This document shows, one piece after another, positions 8,898 to 17,642 of a DNA stretch of 57,104 nt (position 1 is its first letter; every line of letters starts with the position of its first letter). The notes under the pieces were generated by a model, which saw nothing but the letters and a program-made list of their open reading frames with translations, made no database searches and was not told where the DNA came from. The stretch spans positions 1 to 57,104 of the forward strand of contig CAMFDG010000011.1 in NCBI GenBank assembly GCA_945949045.1, written 5' to 3'. This DNA is from an uncultured Lachnospiraceae bacterium. GTDB lineage: Bacteria > Bacillota > Clostridia > Lachnospirales > Lachnospiraceae. The translations under genes were made by a program, and so were the position numbers.

Positions 8898-10169
8898 CTA
8901 CCTCTCAATCTCATGAATAAATAAGCCGCTGCGAAGCTTCGGCTCGAACCAGGTGGATTTCGGCGGCATCAGCCGTCCTGCATCCGCTACCGCAAAAAGC
9001 TCCTGAATCGAGGTTGGATACATGGCAAAGGCCACAGCGCAGTCGCTTTCCACACGTTTTTCCAATTCCTTAAGGCCACGGATTCCTCCTACGAAATCAA
9101 TGCGCTGATCGGTCTTCGGATCCCCGATGCCAAGCACCGGTGCAAGAAGAAGATTCTGCAGCACAGAAACATCCAGACCATCCACCGGATCCTGTGGCAC
9201 GTCCTTTTCCTTCATATGGCACAGATACCACTGCCCTGCCAGAAACATGGAGAAATCTCCCTTTTTTGCCGGACGAACCATTTCCTCCGTAAGACCGTTC
9301 TCACCGATATGTCCCCTTCCGGTCTCCTGAATGGTAAAAAGTTCCCTCATTTTCGCCAGAAACGTCTCCGTGGTGAATCTGCCCAAATCCTTCACCACGC
9401 GATTGTAGTCCATGATCAAAAGTTCCTCGTCCGGAAAAAGCACCGACAGAAAATAGTTAAATTCCTCGGTTCCGTCATAATCCGGATGCTCTTTTCTTCT
9501 CTGAAATCCCACCTTCACTGCAGATGCAGCCCGGTGATGACCGTCTGCAATATAGATGGACTGCATACTTTCAAAAGACTTCTGGATCACCCCGATCTGT
9601 CCCGGATCCAGGATCTGAAAAACGCGGTGCCTGATTCCGTCCTCTGAGACGAAATCATAGAGAGGTTTCTCCTCCTTCGCCTTCTTTACCGCATCCTTAA
9701 GAACCTCGTTGGAACGGTAGGCAAGGAAGATCGGCCCGGTCTGCGCACTTAAGGCATCCACATGGTGAATTCGATCCTGCTCCTTGTCGGCGCGGGTGTT
9801 CTCGTGCTTTTTAATGACATTATCTGCGTAATCATCAATGGAGGCGCAGGCCACGATTCCGGTCTGCACTCTTCCATTCATGGTCAGCTCATACAGGTAA
9901 TAGCTTTCCTTTTCATCCCTGATAAAAGCACCCTTCTCCATCCAGTCCTGAAGCATTTCACCTGCTTTCTGATAGACACGCGGATCATAGGTGTCCACTT
10001 CATCGGGAAACTGTGTCTCAGCCCGGTCAATCGCAAGAAAAGACCGGGGATTTTTCTCTACCACTGCTTTTGCCTCCCTGCGATTGTAAACATCGTAGGG
10101 AAGTGCAGCGATTACTGCGGCCTGATCCTCCGCCGGCCGGACGCAGACAAAAGGTTTTATCTTTGCCAT
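8898..10169 (-). CDS. DUF1015 family protein (serine-operon associated)
   Basis: A 423-residue cytoplasmic protein of the DUF1015 (COG4198) family, function unproven. It opens with MAKIKPFVCVRP and LPYDVYNRREA, typical for the family. The central motif IYIADGHHRAASA (about 206-218) is the family hallmark and resembles the G-x-H-R nucleotide-binding turn of ParB/sulfiredoxin-like folds, some of which are free-serine kinases. It lies 23 nt behind serA, itself overlapping serC, and this placement beside serine biosynthesis genes recurs in Clostridia and Thermotogae. A role in serine or phosphoserine metabolism is therefore reasonable inference, not shown by the sequence. The ATG at 10169 is the only good start. 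Confidence 0.88.
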   Translation of the reverse strand: MAKIKPFVCVRPAEDQAAVIAALPYDVYNRREAKAVVEKNPRSFLAIDRAETQFPDEVDTYDPRVYQKAGEMLQDWMEKGAFIRDEKESYYLYELTMNGRVQTGIVACASIDDYADNVIKKHENTRADKEQDRIHHVDALSAQTGPIFLAYRSNEVLKDAVKKAKEEKPLYDFVSEDGIRHRVFQILDPGQIGVIQKSFESMQSIYIADGHHRAASAVKVGFQRRKEHPDYDGTEEFNYFLSVLFPDEELLIMDYNRVVKDLGRFTTETFLAKMRELFTIQETGRGHIGENGLTEEMVRPAKKGDFSMFLAGQWYLCHMKEKDVPQDPVDGLDVSVLQNLLLAPVLGIGDPKTDQRIDFVGGIRGLKELEKRVESDCAVAFAMYPTSIQELFAVADAGRLMPPKSTWFEPKLRSGLFIHEIER

Positions 10170-10192
10170 AGTTCTACTCCAAAAATCTGATC

Positions 10193-11356
10193 TTATTTCA
10201 CCACGCGAACGCGGATTACACCGTCAATAGAGCGAAGCTTCTCAACTACCTCATCCGTTACCGGTGAATCCACATCCAAAAGCGCATATGCGTAATCACC
10301 CTTCGCTTTGTTTGTCATATCGGAAACATTGATATCTGCCTCTCCAAGGATAGTGGTATACTGTCCGATCATACCCTTCACATTCCTATGAAGAATACCA
10401 ATACGTCCGGCTGTGGTGCAGGCTCCCATGTTGCAGTCCGGGAAGTTTACGGAATGGATGATATTTCCATTCTCCAGATAATCGCGAACCTCGCGGACAG
10501 CCATGATTGCACAGTTGTCCTCTGACTCTGCGGTAGATGCGCCGAGATGCGGTGTAACGATGCAGCCTTTCGCTCCAACTGTCGTGTTGTTCGGGAAATC
10601 CGATACATACTTCTTAATTTTTCCGGCCGCAAGAGCATCTACCATAGCCTCCTCATCCACAAGAAGATCTCTTGCAAAGTTCAGGACAATGGCAGTTGGC
10701 TTCATCAAAGCAATCGCTTCCGCATTAATCATCTTCTTTGTATTATCCAGAAGTGGAACATGGATGGTAATATAATCACACTCGCGGTAAATATCCTCCA
10801 CGTTGCTGATGTGCTTTACGCTTCTGGATAAGTTCCAGGCTGCATTGACGGAGATATACGGATCATATCCGTAAACCTCCATCCCCATATGGGTCGCTGC
10901 GTTGGCTACCAGTACACCGATGGCCCCCAGTCCGATGACACCTAATTTCTTTCCGGAAATCTCCGTTCCGGCAAAGTTCTTCTTCTGCTTCTCAGCAGTT
11001 TTACTGATGTTCTCATCATTCTGATTGTCTAAACACCAGTTGATACCACCGACAATATCACGGGATGCATAAAGCATTCCTGCAAATACCAGTTCCTTTA
11101 CGCCGTTGGCATTGGCGCCCGGAGTGTTGAAAACAACGATTCCCTTTTCTGCACATTTATCTAATGGAATATTGTTAACGCCGGCGCCGGCACGGGCAAC
11201 CGCCAGCAGGGAATCCGGGAGCTCCAGATCATGCATGGCTGCACTTCTTACCAGGGCAGCCTCTGCCCCTGCCAGGTCATCCACCTTTTTGTAATCATCT
11301 GAAAACAGATCCAATCCCACACCGGCAATTGGATTTAAGCATGTATAGTTAAACAT
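10193..11356 (-). CDS. serA: D-3-phosphoglycerate dehydrogenase
   Basis: Oxidises 3-phosphoglycerate to 3-phosphohydroxypyruvate with NAD, the first step of serine synthesis. The 387 residues contain the Rossmann motif GVIGLGAIGVLVAN (about 146-159), then the catalytic-region segments LNFARD and PHLGASTAESE with the active-site His. A C-terminal ACT domain (about 315-387, YAYALLDVDSPVTDE) may sense serine. It is the shorter form lacking the extra ASB domain. Its ATG overlaps the serC stop by one base (TAATG), which indicates translational coupling and explains the lack of a long spacer. Confidence 0.95.
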   Translation of the reverse strand: MFNYTCLNPIAGVGLDLFSDDYKKVDDLAGAEAALVRSAAMHDLELPDSLLAVARAGAGVNNIPLDKCAEKGIVVFNTPGANANGVKELVFAGMLYASRDIVGGINWCLDNQNDENISKTAEKQKKNFAGTEISGKKLGVIGLGAIGVLVANAATHMGMEVYGYDPYISVNAAWNLSRSVKHISNVEDIYRECDYITIHVPLLDNTKKMINAEAIALMKPTAIVLNFARDLLVDEEAMVDALAAGKIKKYVSDFPNNTTVGAKGCIVTPHLGASTAESEDNCAIMAVREVRDYLENGNIIHSVNFPDCNMGACTTAGRIGILHRNVKGMIGQYTTILGEADINVSDMTNKAKGDYAYALLDVDSPVTDEVVEKLRSIDGVIRVRVVK

Positions 11357-12438
11357 TAGGCATTCTCCTTCTCAAACTTCTTCATGAACTCTACTAATTT
11401 CTCGACACCTTCCTTAGGCATTGCATTATAAATGGAAGCACGCATACCGCCGACGGTACGATGTCCCTTCAGATTGACAAAACCTTCTGCAGCAGCTTCC
11501 TTGACAAACCTGGCATCCAGTTCCTCGTTTCCTGTGACAAACGGAACATTCATCAGAGAACGATCCTCTTTTCTGACGGTTCCCTTGAACAGCTTGCTCT
11601 CATCTAAGAAATCATAGAGAATGTTTGCTTTCTCGATGTTGCGTTTCTGCATTTCCTCAAGTCCACCCATCTTCTTAAGCCACTTGAATACCTTGCCGCA
11701 GATGTAAATGCCGTAACATGGTGGTGTGTTGTATAAACTGTCTGCGTCTGCCTGGGTCTTCCACTTTAACATGGTTGGGGTTCCCGGGAGCACATCATCC
11801 GTGATCAGATCTTCTCTCGCAATCACGATGACTACGCCGGCCGGTCCGACATTCTTCTGAACACCGCCGTAGATGACACCGTACCTGGATACGTCTACCG
11901 GCTCAGATAAGAAGCAGGAGGAAACATCGGCAACCAGAAGCTTTCCCTTCGTGTTCGGAAGCGTTTTGTATTTTGTTCCGTAAATGGTGTTGTTCTCGCA
12001 GATATATACATAGTCCAGATCCTCCGGAATATCCAGGTCGGAGCAGTCCGGAATGTAGGAAAAGGTCTTATCTGCAGAGGATGCCAGTTCAATAGCCTCA
12101 CCATACATCTTTGCCTCTGCACATGCCTTCTTAGCCCACTGTCCGGTAATGATATAGCCGGCCTTGCGGTTCTTCATCAGATTCATAGGAACGGCTGCAA
12201 ACTGCTGGGATGCACCGCCCTGTAAAAACAGCACCTTGTAATTATCCGGAATCTTCATCAGGTCACGGATATCCTGCTCAGCCTCTTTGATAATGTCGTC
12301 AAACATCTTGGATCTGTGGCTCATCTCCATAACGGACATTCCACATCCCTTATAATCTAACATCTCCTCTGCGGCTTCCCGCAGAACCTCCTCCGGCAGT
12401 ACCGCCGGACCTGCTGAGAAATTGTAAACTCTGCTCAT
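11356..12438 (-). CDS. serC: Phosphoserine aminotransferase
   Basis: Transfers the amino group of glutamate to 3-phosphohydroxypyruvate to give phosphoserine, the second serine step, and can serve in pyridoxal phosphate synthesis. This is a 360-residue class V PLP enzyme beginning MSRVYNFSAGPAVLPEEVL. The PLP lysine lies in GGVQKNVGPAGV (near residue 195), and the substrate region GGMRASIYNAMP is near the C-terminus. ATG 12438 has AGGAGGAAG upstream. It follows ilvB by 42 nt and overlaps serA. The third enzyme, phosphoserine phosphatase, is not in the window. Confidence 0.96.
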   Translation of the reverse strand: MSRVYNFSAGPAVLPEEVLREAAEEMLDYKGCGMSVMEMSHRSKMFDDIIKEAEQDIRDLMKIPDNYKVLFLQGGASQQFAAVPMNLMKNRKAGYIITGQWAKKACAEAKMYGEAIELASSADKTFSYIPDCSDLDIPEDLDYVYICENNTIYGTKYKTLPNTKGKLLVADVSSCFLSEPVDVSRYGVIYGGVQKNVGPAGVVIVIAREDLITDDVLPGTPTMLKWKTQADADSLYNTPPCYGIYICGKVFKWLKKMGGLEEMQKRNIEKANILYDFLDESKLFKGTVRKEDRSLMNVPFVTGNEELDARFVKEAAAEGFVNLKGHRTVGGMRASIYNAMPKEGVEKLVEFMKKFEKENA

Positions 12439-12479
12439 TTCTAACTTCCTCCTATATTATCCTAAAAATTGTTAACAAA

Positions 12480-14159
12480 TTATTGTTTGGTCTCCTTTAC
12501 ATCCTCCCCGTCAAAGCACTCATTGATTGGTGCTCCCGGAGCCACCATAGGCCATACCTTATCGTCGGAATCCACGATGGCATCGATGACAAATGGAGTT
12601 TTACAGGAAAGAGCTTCCGCAAAGGCTGCATCAAACTCTTCTCTTGTGGTAACACGTCTTGCAGCAGCTCCCATAGCCTCTGCGATTTTCACATAATCCA
12701 CGCCGTCATCCAACACGGTTGCGGAATAATGCTCCTTGTAAAACAGAGTCTGCCACTGTCTTACCATGCCAAGCACATGGTTATTCACGATCACCTCAAT
12801 GATCGGCAGTTTCTGTCTGGAGGCGGTGGCTAACTCATTCATGTTCATGCGGAAACATCCGTCTCCTGCAATATTGATGACCTGTTTGCCGGGATTGGCA
12901 CACTGGGCGCCGATAGCGGCTCCCAGGCCGTAGCCCATGGTTCCAAGACCACCGGAGGTCAGAAGTGTCCGGGGCTTACTGTATTTAAAATACTGCGCCG
13001 CCCACATCTGATGCTGTCCTACCTCCGTGACCATGATGGCGTCGCTTGCCATCTCGTAGATCTTCTCGATCATATAGGGTCCGCAAAGGCCGGTCTTCGG
13101 GTAAACCATCGGGAATTTCTTCTGGTATTCGCTGATATGCGACAGCCATTCACTGTGGTTTTGTTTCGCAAGCTTTTCATTCAGCCTGGAGAGCACCAGC
13201 TTCACATCCCCCACAATGCTGTGGGTCACAATAATATTTTTATTGATTTCCACCGGATCGATATCGATCTGGAGGATCTTGGCCTGCTTGGCAAAGCGCT
13301 TGGGGTTGCCCAGCACACGATCGGAAAAACGAACCCCAACCGCAATCAAAAGATCACACTCGCTGACTCCCAGATTGGAGGTCTTGGTGCCGTGCATGCC
13401 AAGCATGCCTGTGTAATTGGCACTCGTTCCATCATATGCACCTTTCCCCATTAATGTGTCACAAACCGGTGCATCCACCCTGTCCACAAAGTTCTTAAGC
13501 TCCTCACTGGCACCGGATAGAATCGCACCGCCGCCCACAAATATGTACGGCTTTTTGGCCTTCTGAATCATGTGGATGGCCTGCTCCAGATCCGCCTCTG
13601 TAAAGGAATCCCCGGACGGCTCTGGAAATACCGGTTCCTTTTTCACATAATCCGCCTTGTTGGCCGTCACGTCCTTCGTGATATCCACAAGAACAGGCCC
13701 CGGACGCCCCTTCCTTGCGATGGAAAAGGCTCTTCGGATGGTATCCGCCAGCTTATCCACGTCCTTTACGATAAAGCTGTATTTCGTAATTGGTGTGGTA
13801 ATGCCCGCGATATCGATCTCCTGGAAGCTGTCCTTGCCAAGGAGAGATACCCCGACATTACAGGTGATTGCCACGATGGGAATGGAATCCATATAGGCCG
13901 TGGCAATACCGGTGACCAGATTGGTGGCTCCCGGTCCGGAGGTGGCCATGCACACCCCCACCTTTCCGGTGCTTCTTGCATATCCGTCCGCTGCGTGGGA
14001 AGCGCCCTGCTCATGGGAGGTAAGCACGTGGTGTATCTCCGGATGCTTGTATAATTCGTCATAGACATTTAAGATGGCGCCGCCCGGATACCCGAATACG
14101 GTATCCACGCCCTGCTCCTTCAAACATTCTATAACAATCTGTGAACCTGTCAACTGCAT
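12480..14159 (-). CDS. ilvB: Acetolactate synthase, large (catalytic) subunit
   Basis: A thiamine-diphosphate enzyme that condenses two pyruvates to acetolactate, or pyruvate with 2-ketobutyrate, in valine, leucine and isoleucine synthesis. The 559 residues hold the N-terminal PYR domain with the catalytic Glu in LTSHEQGASHAADGYAR (about 47-63). A central FAD-type domain follows, then the C-terminal ThDP motif GDG-CFRMNMNELATASRQ ending in NN. The beginning MQLTGSQIVIECLKEQGVDTVFGYPGGA is diagnostic. No ilvN regulatory subunit gene follows; the next gene is serC. Feedback control therefore depends on a gene elsewhere or is absent. ATG 14159 has AGAGGGATTAGAAA upstream. Confidence 0.95.
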   Translation of the reverse strand: MQLTGSQIVIECLKEQGVDTVFGYPGGAILNVYDELYKHPEIHHVLTSHEQGASHAADGYARSTGKVGVCMATSGPGATNLVTGIATAYMDSIPIVAITCNVGVSLLGKDSFQEIDIAGITTPITKYSFIVKDVDKLADTIRRAFSIARKGRPGPVLVDITKDVTANKADYVKKEPVFPEPSGDSFTEADLEQAIHMIQKAKKPYIFVGGGAILSGASEELKNFVDRVDAPVCDTLMGKGAYDGTSANYTGMLGMHGTKTSNLGVSECDLLIAVGVRFSDRVLGNPKRFAKQAKILQIDIDPVEINKNIIVTHSIVGDVKLVLSRLNEKLAKQNHSEWLSHISEYQKKFPMVYPKTGLCGPYMIEKIYEMASDAIMVTEVGQHQMWAAQYFKYSKPRTLLTSGGLGTMGYGLGAAIGAQCANPGKQVINIAGDGCFRMNMNELATASRQKLPIIEVIVNNHVLGMVRQWQTLFYKEHYSATVLDDGVDYVKIAEAMGAAARRVTTREEFDAAFAEALSCKTPFVIDAIVDSDDKVWPMVAPGAPINECFDGEDVKETKQ

Positions 14160-14190
14160 TTTCTAATCCCTCTTATCTCATGAATAAATA

Positions 14191-15864
14191 CTATTTCTCA
14201 TCCTTAAGCTCGAGGATGGCTCCACGGTTTCCGGATGTCACAAGAGAGGCATAGCGTTTCAGATAGCCGGTGGTTACCTTGGGCTCTCTCGGCTGCCATT
14301 TTGCACGGCGTGCTTCTAATTCTTCATCGGAAACATCTAATTCCAGCGTAAGCTCAGGGATGTTAATCTTGATGATATCTCCCTCCTCCACAAGAGCGAT
14401 TGGTCCGCCCACTGCGGCTTCCGGAGAAACATGACCTATGGAAGCTCCCCGGGAGGCACCGGAAAATCGTCCGTCGGTGATCAGCGCAACAGAACTTCCC
14501 AGACCCATTCCTGCAATAGCGGAGGTCGGGTTCAGCATCTCTCTCATGCCTGGTCCGCCCTTTGGTCCCTCATAGCGGATCACGACTACATCACCTGCCA
14601 CAATCTTTCCACCCTTGATGGCTGCAATGGCATCCTCCTCACAGTCAAAGACACGGGCCGGACCTTCATGGACCATCATCTCAGGAACAACCGCGGAGCG
14701 CTTCACAACAGAGCCATCCGGAGCAAGATTTCCCTTTAAAACCGCCAGGCCGCCGGTCTTACTGTATGGCCTGTCGACCGGACGAATGACCTCCGGATTT
14801 AAATTCACTGCATTGGCAATATTCTCTCCGATGGTCTTTCCGGTAACAGTCATACAATCGGTATTGAGAAGTCCGATATCTGCCAGTTCCTTCATCACCG
14901 CATAGACGCCGCCGGCCTCATTGAGATCCTCCATATAGGTAGGACCTGCCGGTGCAAGGTGACAGAGATTTGGAGTCTTCTCGCTGATCGGGTTTGCAAA
15001 GCTGATATCAAAGTCAAAGCCAATCTCATGGGCAATCGCCGGAAGATGAAGCATGGAATTGGTGGAGCAGCCCAGCGCCATATCTACGGTCAGGGCATTT
15101 AAAATGGACTCCTTGGTAATGATATCTCTTGCACAGATGTTTCTGCGATACATTTCCATGACAGCCATACCTGCATGTTTTGCCAGCTTGATACGCTCAG
15201 AATATACGGCTGGAATTGTTCCGTTTCCGCGAAGGCCCATACCCAGTGCCTCCGTCAGGCAGTTCATGGAATTGGCGGTATACATACCGGAACAGGAGCC
15301 ACAGGTCGGACAGACCTTGTTCTCAAATTCCGTCACATCCTCTTCGGTGTAGGTGCCTGCGGCATAGGAGCCAACAGCCTCGAACATGGAGGAAAGGCTT
15401 CTCTTCTGCCCCTTTACATGTCCTGCAAGCATCGGTCCTCCGGACACAAACACGGTGGGAAGGTTCAGTCTCGCTGCAGCCATCATAAGACCTGGTACGT
15501 TCTTATCACAATTCGGCACCATCACCAGTGCATCAAACTGGTGGGCAATTGCCATACACTCCGTGGAATCCGCGATCAGATCCCTGGTCACCAGGGAATA
15601 TTTCATGCCGATATGTCCCATGGCGATTCCATCGCAGACTGCAATCGCCGGGAATACAACCGGCACACCGCCGGCCTCGGCTACGCCAAGCTTCACAGCC
15701 TCCACGATCTTGTCCAGATTCATATGGCCCGGAACGATCTCATTGTATGAGCTTACGATTCCTACCATCGGTTTCTTTAATTCCTCTGCGGTAAAGCCCA
15801 GCGCATTGAAAAGGCTTCGTGCCGGCGCCTGCTGCATACCGCTTTTTGCATTATCACTTATCAT
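14191..15864 (-). CDS. ilvD: Dihydroxy-acid dehydratase
   Basis: Dehydrates 2,3-dihydroxy-isovalerate and -3-methylvalerate to 2-keto acids, the third common step of branched-chain amino acid synthesis. The 557 residues include the iron-sulfur cysteines in PNCDKNVPG (near 120) and [19 protein letters not shown] (near 190), and the C-terminal [19 protein letters not shown] region. ATG 15864 lies 13 nt after the stop of a 34-codon reading frame, and its ribosome site AAGGAGAG overlaps that stop codon. Translation of ilvD is therefore likely coupled to the small peptide. Confidence 0.97.
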   Translation of the reverse strand: MISDNAKSGMQQAPARSLFNALGFTAEELKKPMVGIVSSYNEIVPGHMNLDKIVEAVKLGVAEAGGVPVVFPAIAVCDGIAMGHIGMKYSLVTRDLIADSTECMAIAHQFDALVMVPNCDKNVPGLMMAAARLNLPTVFVSGGPMLAGHVKGQKRSLSSMFEAVGSYAAGTYTEEDVTEFENKVCPTCGSCSGMYTANSMNCLTEALGMGLRGNGTIPAVYSERIKLAKHAGMAVMEMYRRNICARDIITKESILNALTVDMALGCSTNSMLHLPAIAHEIGFDFDISFANPISEKTPNLCHLAPAGPTYMEDLNEAGGVYAVMKELADIGLLNTDCMTVTGKTIGENIANAVNLNPEVIRPVDRPYSKTGGLAVLKGNLAPDGSVVKRSAVVPEMMVHEGPARVFDCEEDAIAAIKGGKIVAGDVVVIRYEGPKGGPGMREMLNPTSAIAGMGLGSSVALITDGRFSGASRGASIGHVSPEAAVGGPIALVEEGDIIKINIPELTLELDVSDEELEARRAKWQPREPKVTTGYLKRYASLVTSGNRGAILELKDEK

Positions 15865-15877
15865 ATATGTACTCTCC

Positions 15878-15982
15878 TTAATCCTTTTTCTTGAAGACTG
15901 CCACGATCACTGCGATCACTACAACAATGGAAATGATGATTCCAATGATCCCGATCAACCCTAAACTAAAATTCATAACCAT
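15878..15982 (-). CDS. 34-residue Ile/Val-rich hydrophobic peptide between leuB and ilvD
   Basis: ATG 15982 is preceded by GGAGG at 8-nt spacing, immediately after the leuB stop. The frame ends in TAA at 15878-15880, inside the ilvD ribosome site. The product starts [14 protein letters not shown], continues as one uninterrupted hydrophobic stretch to about residue 30 and ends FKKKD. It counts 9 Ile, 7 Val and 2 Leu in 34 residues. Two readings fit: a single-span membrane micropeptide with a cytoplasmic basic tail, or a branched-chain-amino-acid-sensing peptide whose translation speed controls ilvD. It is too short for most gene finders. I do not recognise a family. Coding status is supported by the ribosome site and snug spacing only. 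Confidence 0.68.
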   Translation of the reverse strand: MVMNFSLGLIGIIGIIISIVVVIAVIVAVFKKKD

Positions 15983-15995
15983 AGGCCCTGCCTCC

Positions 15996-17096
15996 TTAAA
16001 CACGTTCCGCGATCAGGTCGCCCATCCGGGCCGTTCCTACCTTGGTGATGCCCTCCGTACTCTCTCCTGCCTGCGGCATAATATCGATGGTTCGATAGCC
16101 TTCTTTCAGCACCTGCTTGACCGCACTCTCGATGGCATCGGCCTCCTTGTCCAGGTCAAAGGAATAGCGAAGCATCATGGCTGCACTTAAAATCGTAGCT
16201 ATCGGATTGGCAATTCCCTTGCCGGCGATATCCGGTGCAGATCCACCACTGGGCTCATAAAGCCCAAATTTGGTATCATTTAAGCTGGCAGAGGACAGCA
16301 TACCGATGGAACCTGTTACCATAGAAGCCTCATCCGATAAAATGTCACCAAACATATTCTCAGTTAAGATCACATCAAACTGCTTGGGATCCTTCACCAA
16401 CTGCATTGCACAATTGTCTACCAGCATATGCTCATAGGTCACCTCCGGATAATCCTTCGCAACCTCCTCCACAATCTTTCTCCAGAGTCTGGAGGAATCC
16501 AGCACATTGGCCTTATCCACGGAGGTTACCTTCTTGCGGCGCTTCATGGCAATGTCAAAACCGCGCTTTGCGATACGGCGAATCTCCGTCTCACTGTATG
16601 TAAGCGTATCGGTTGCTGTCACGACACCATCCACCGTCTCTGTTTTTCTTTCTCCGAAATAAAGACCGCCGGTCAACTCCCGCATGATCATCATATCAAA
16701 GCCACTGCCGATAATGTCATCCCGAAGCGGACATGCCGCCTTCAGTTCCTCGTAAAGATATGCCGGTCTTAGGTTGGCAAACAGGTTTAAGGACTTGCGA
16801 AGCTTTAACAGCCCCGCCTCCGGACGCTTATCCGGCGGAAGCTTGTACCATGGGGAGGTGGAGGTATTTCCTCCGATGGATCCCATCAGTACCGCATCGC
16901 TGGCCTTTGCCGCGGCAATTGCTTCATCCGTCAGTGGTACACCGGTGGCATCAATCGAACAGCCTCCCATCAGAATGTCTGTATAATGGAAGCTATGTCC
17001 ATATTTGCTTCCTACACGATCCAACACCTTTCTTGCCTCTGTAACGATCTCCGGTCCGATACCATCCCCGGCGATCACGCCAATTTGACACTCCAT
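15996..17096 (-). CDS. leuB: 3-isopropylmalate dehydrogenase
   Basis: Oxidatively decarboxylates 3-isopropylmalate with NAD in leucine synthesis. The 366 residues match the isocitrate/isopropylmalate dehydrogenase family: [12 protein letters not shown] at the N-terminus, [27 protein letters not shown], the substrate-binding stretch [16 protein letters not shown] (written here as seen, [10 protein letters not shown]), and the metal site [20 protein letters not shown]-terminal [18 protein letters not shown] is also diagnostic. It is the first gene after a good promoter and therefore heads the branched-chain/serine transcript. leuA, leuC and leuD are not in the window. Confidence 0.97.
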   Translation of the reverse strand: MECQIGVIAGDGIGPEIVTEARKVLDRVGSKYGHSFHYTDILMGGCSIDATGVPLTDEAIAAAKASDAVLMGSIGGNTSTSPWYKLPPDKRPEAGLLKLRKSLNLFANLRPAYLYEELKAACPLRDDIIGSGFDMMIMRELTGGLYFGERKTETVDGVVTATDTLTYSETEIRRIAKRGFDIAMKRRKKVTSVDKANVLDSSRLWRKIVEEVAKDYPEVTYEHMLVDNCAMQLVKDPKQFDVILTENMFGDILSDEASMVTGSIGMLSSASLNDTKFGLYEPSGGSAPDIAGKGIANPIATILSAAMMLRYSFDLDKEADAIESAVKQVLKEGYRTIDIMPQAGESTEGITKVGTARMGDLIAERV

Positions 17097-17138
17097 AGTT
17101 CATCCTCTTTTCTTTGAAATTACAGTCTATTACCTACT

Positions 17139-17167
17139 ACTATATAGCAACATCATTTTATTTTCAA
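17139..17167 (-). promoter_or_regulatory. Promoter of the leuB-ilvD-ilvB-serC-serA transcript
   Basis: Minus-strand TTGAAA (17162-17167), 17-bp spacer, TATAGT (17139-17144). The predicted leader is only about 35 nt, too short for a T-box. Any amino-acid control must act through a repressor or inside the operon. Confidence 0.7.
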
Positions 17168-17188
17168 CAAAAAATACGATTAAGTAGC

Positions 17189-17218
17189 AAAAAAGAGGGG
17201 CCAAATCGGCTCCCCCTC
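17189..17218 (-). terminator. Terminator of tgt-yajC
   Basis: On the minus strand GAGGGG pairs with CCCCTC (17213-17218 with 17195-17200) around an inner GCC/GGC pair, followed by T6. It separates yajC from the leuB promoter. Confidence 0.8.
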
Positions 17219-17223
17219 TCGTC

Positions 17224-17565
17224 CTATGCGTCCTTTTTTGCTGCTGTTTCCGGCTTCTCCACATCCGCAATAGCGGCCTTCTGCATCGGAATACGGCAGT
17301 TCTTATTGTTTCCAAACTCAACAATCACCGTATCATCCACGATATCAATGATGGTTCCGTAAAATCCCGAGGTAGTCAGAATGCTGTCTCCCACTGCTAC
17401 CTCTGAAAGCATCAGCTCCTTCTTCTTCTGCTCCTTCTTCTGCGGACGAATCATCAAAAAATACATCACTGCAAATAAGATTACCAGCCATACGATCATA
17501 CCGATCAGTCCCAGACCGCCGTTAGGATCCGCTGCCGTACTGCTCTGTGCTAAAATTCTATACAC
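17224..17565 (-). CDS. yajC: Preprotein translocase subunit YajC
   Basis: A small accessory subunit of the SecDF-YajC complex at the cytoplasmic membrane. The 113 residues have a single N-terminal transmembrane helix (about 18-42, LIGMIVWLVILFAVMYFLMI). The family signature RPQKKEQKKKE follows, then a beta-rich cytosolic domain (GDSILTTSGFYGTIIDI) and a Lys/Glu-rich tail. The start codon is GTG at 17565 with AGGAGGAAAGTATC upstream. It follows tgt, a pairing widespread in bacteria (tgt-yajC), but secD and secF do not follow here. Confidence 0.95.
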   Translation of the reverse strand: MYRILAQSSTAADPNGGLGLIGMIVWLVILFAVMYFLMIRPQKKEQKKKELMLSEVAVGDSILTTSGFYGTIIDIVDDTVIVEFGNNKNCRIPMQKAAIADVEKPETAAKKDA

Positions 17566-17642
17566 GATACTTTCCTCCTAATCAAAATACTAAAGAGTAT
17601 TCTACACAAAAATACGGACAAGGGCAAGCCCCTTTTCCCATT

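Noticed and set aside
17097-17138. T-box leader before leuB
   Set aside because: Only about 35-40 nt separate the promoter from the gene, far too short for a T-box with antiterminator.
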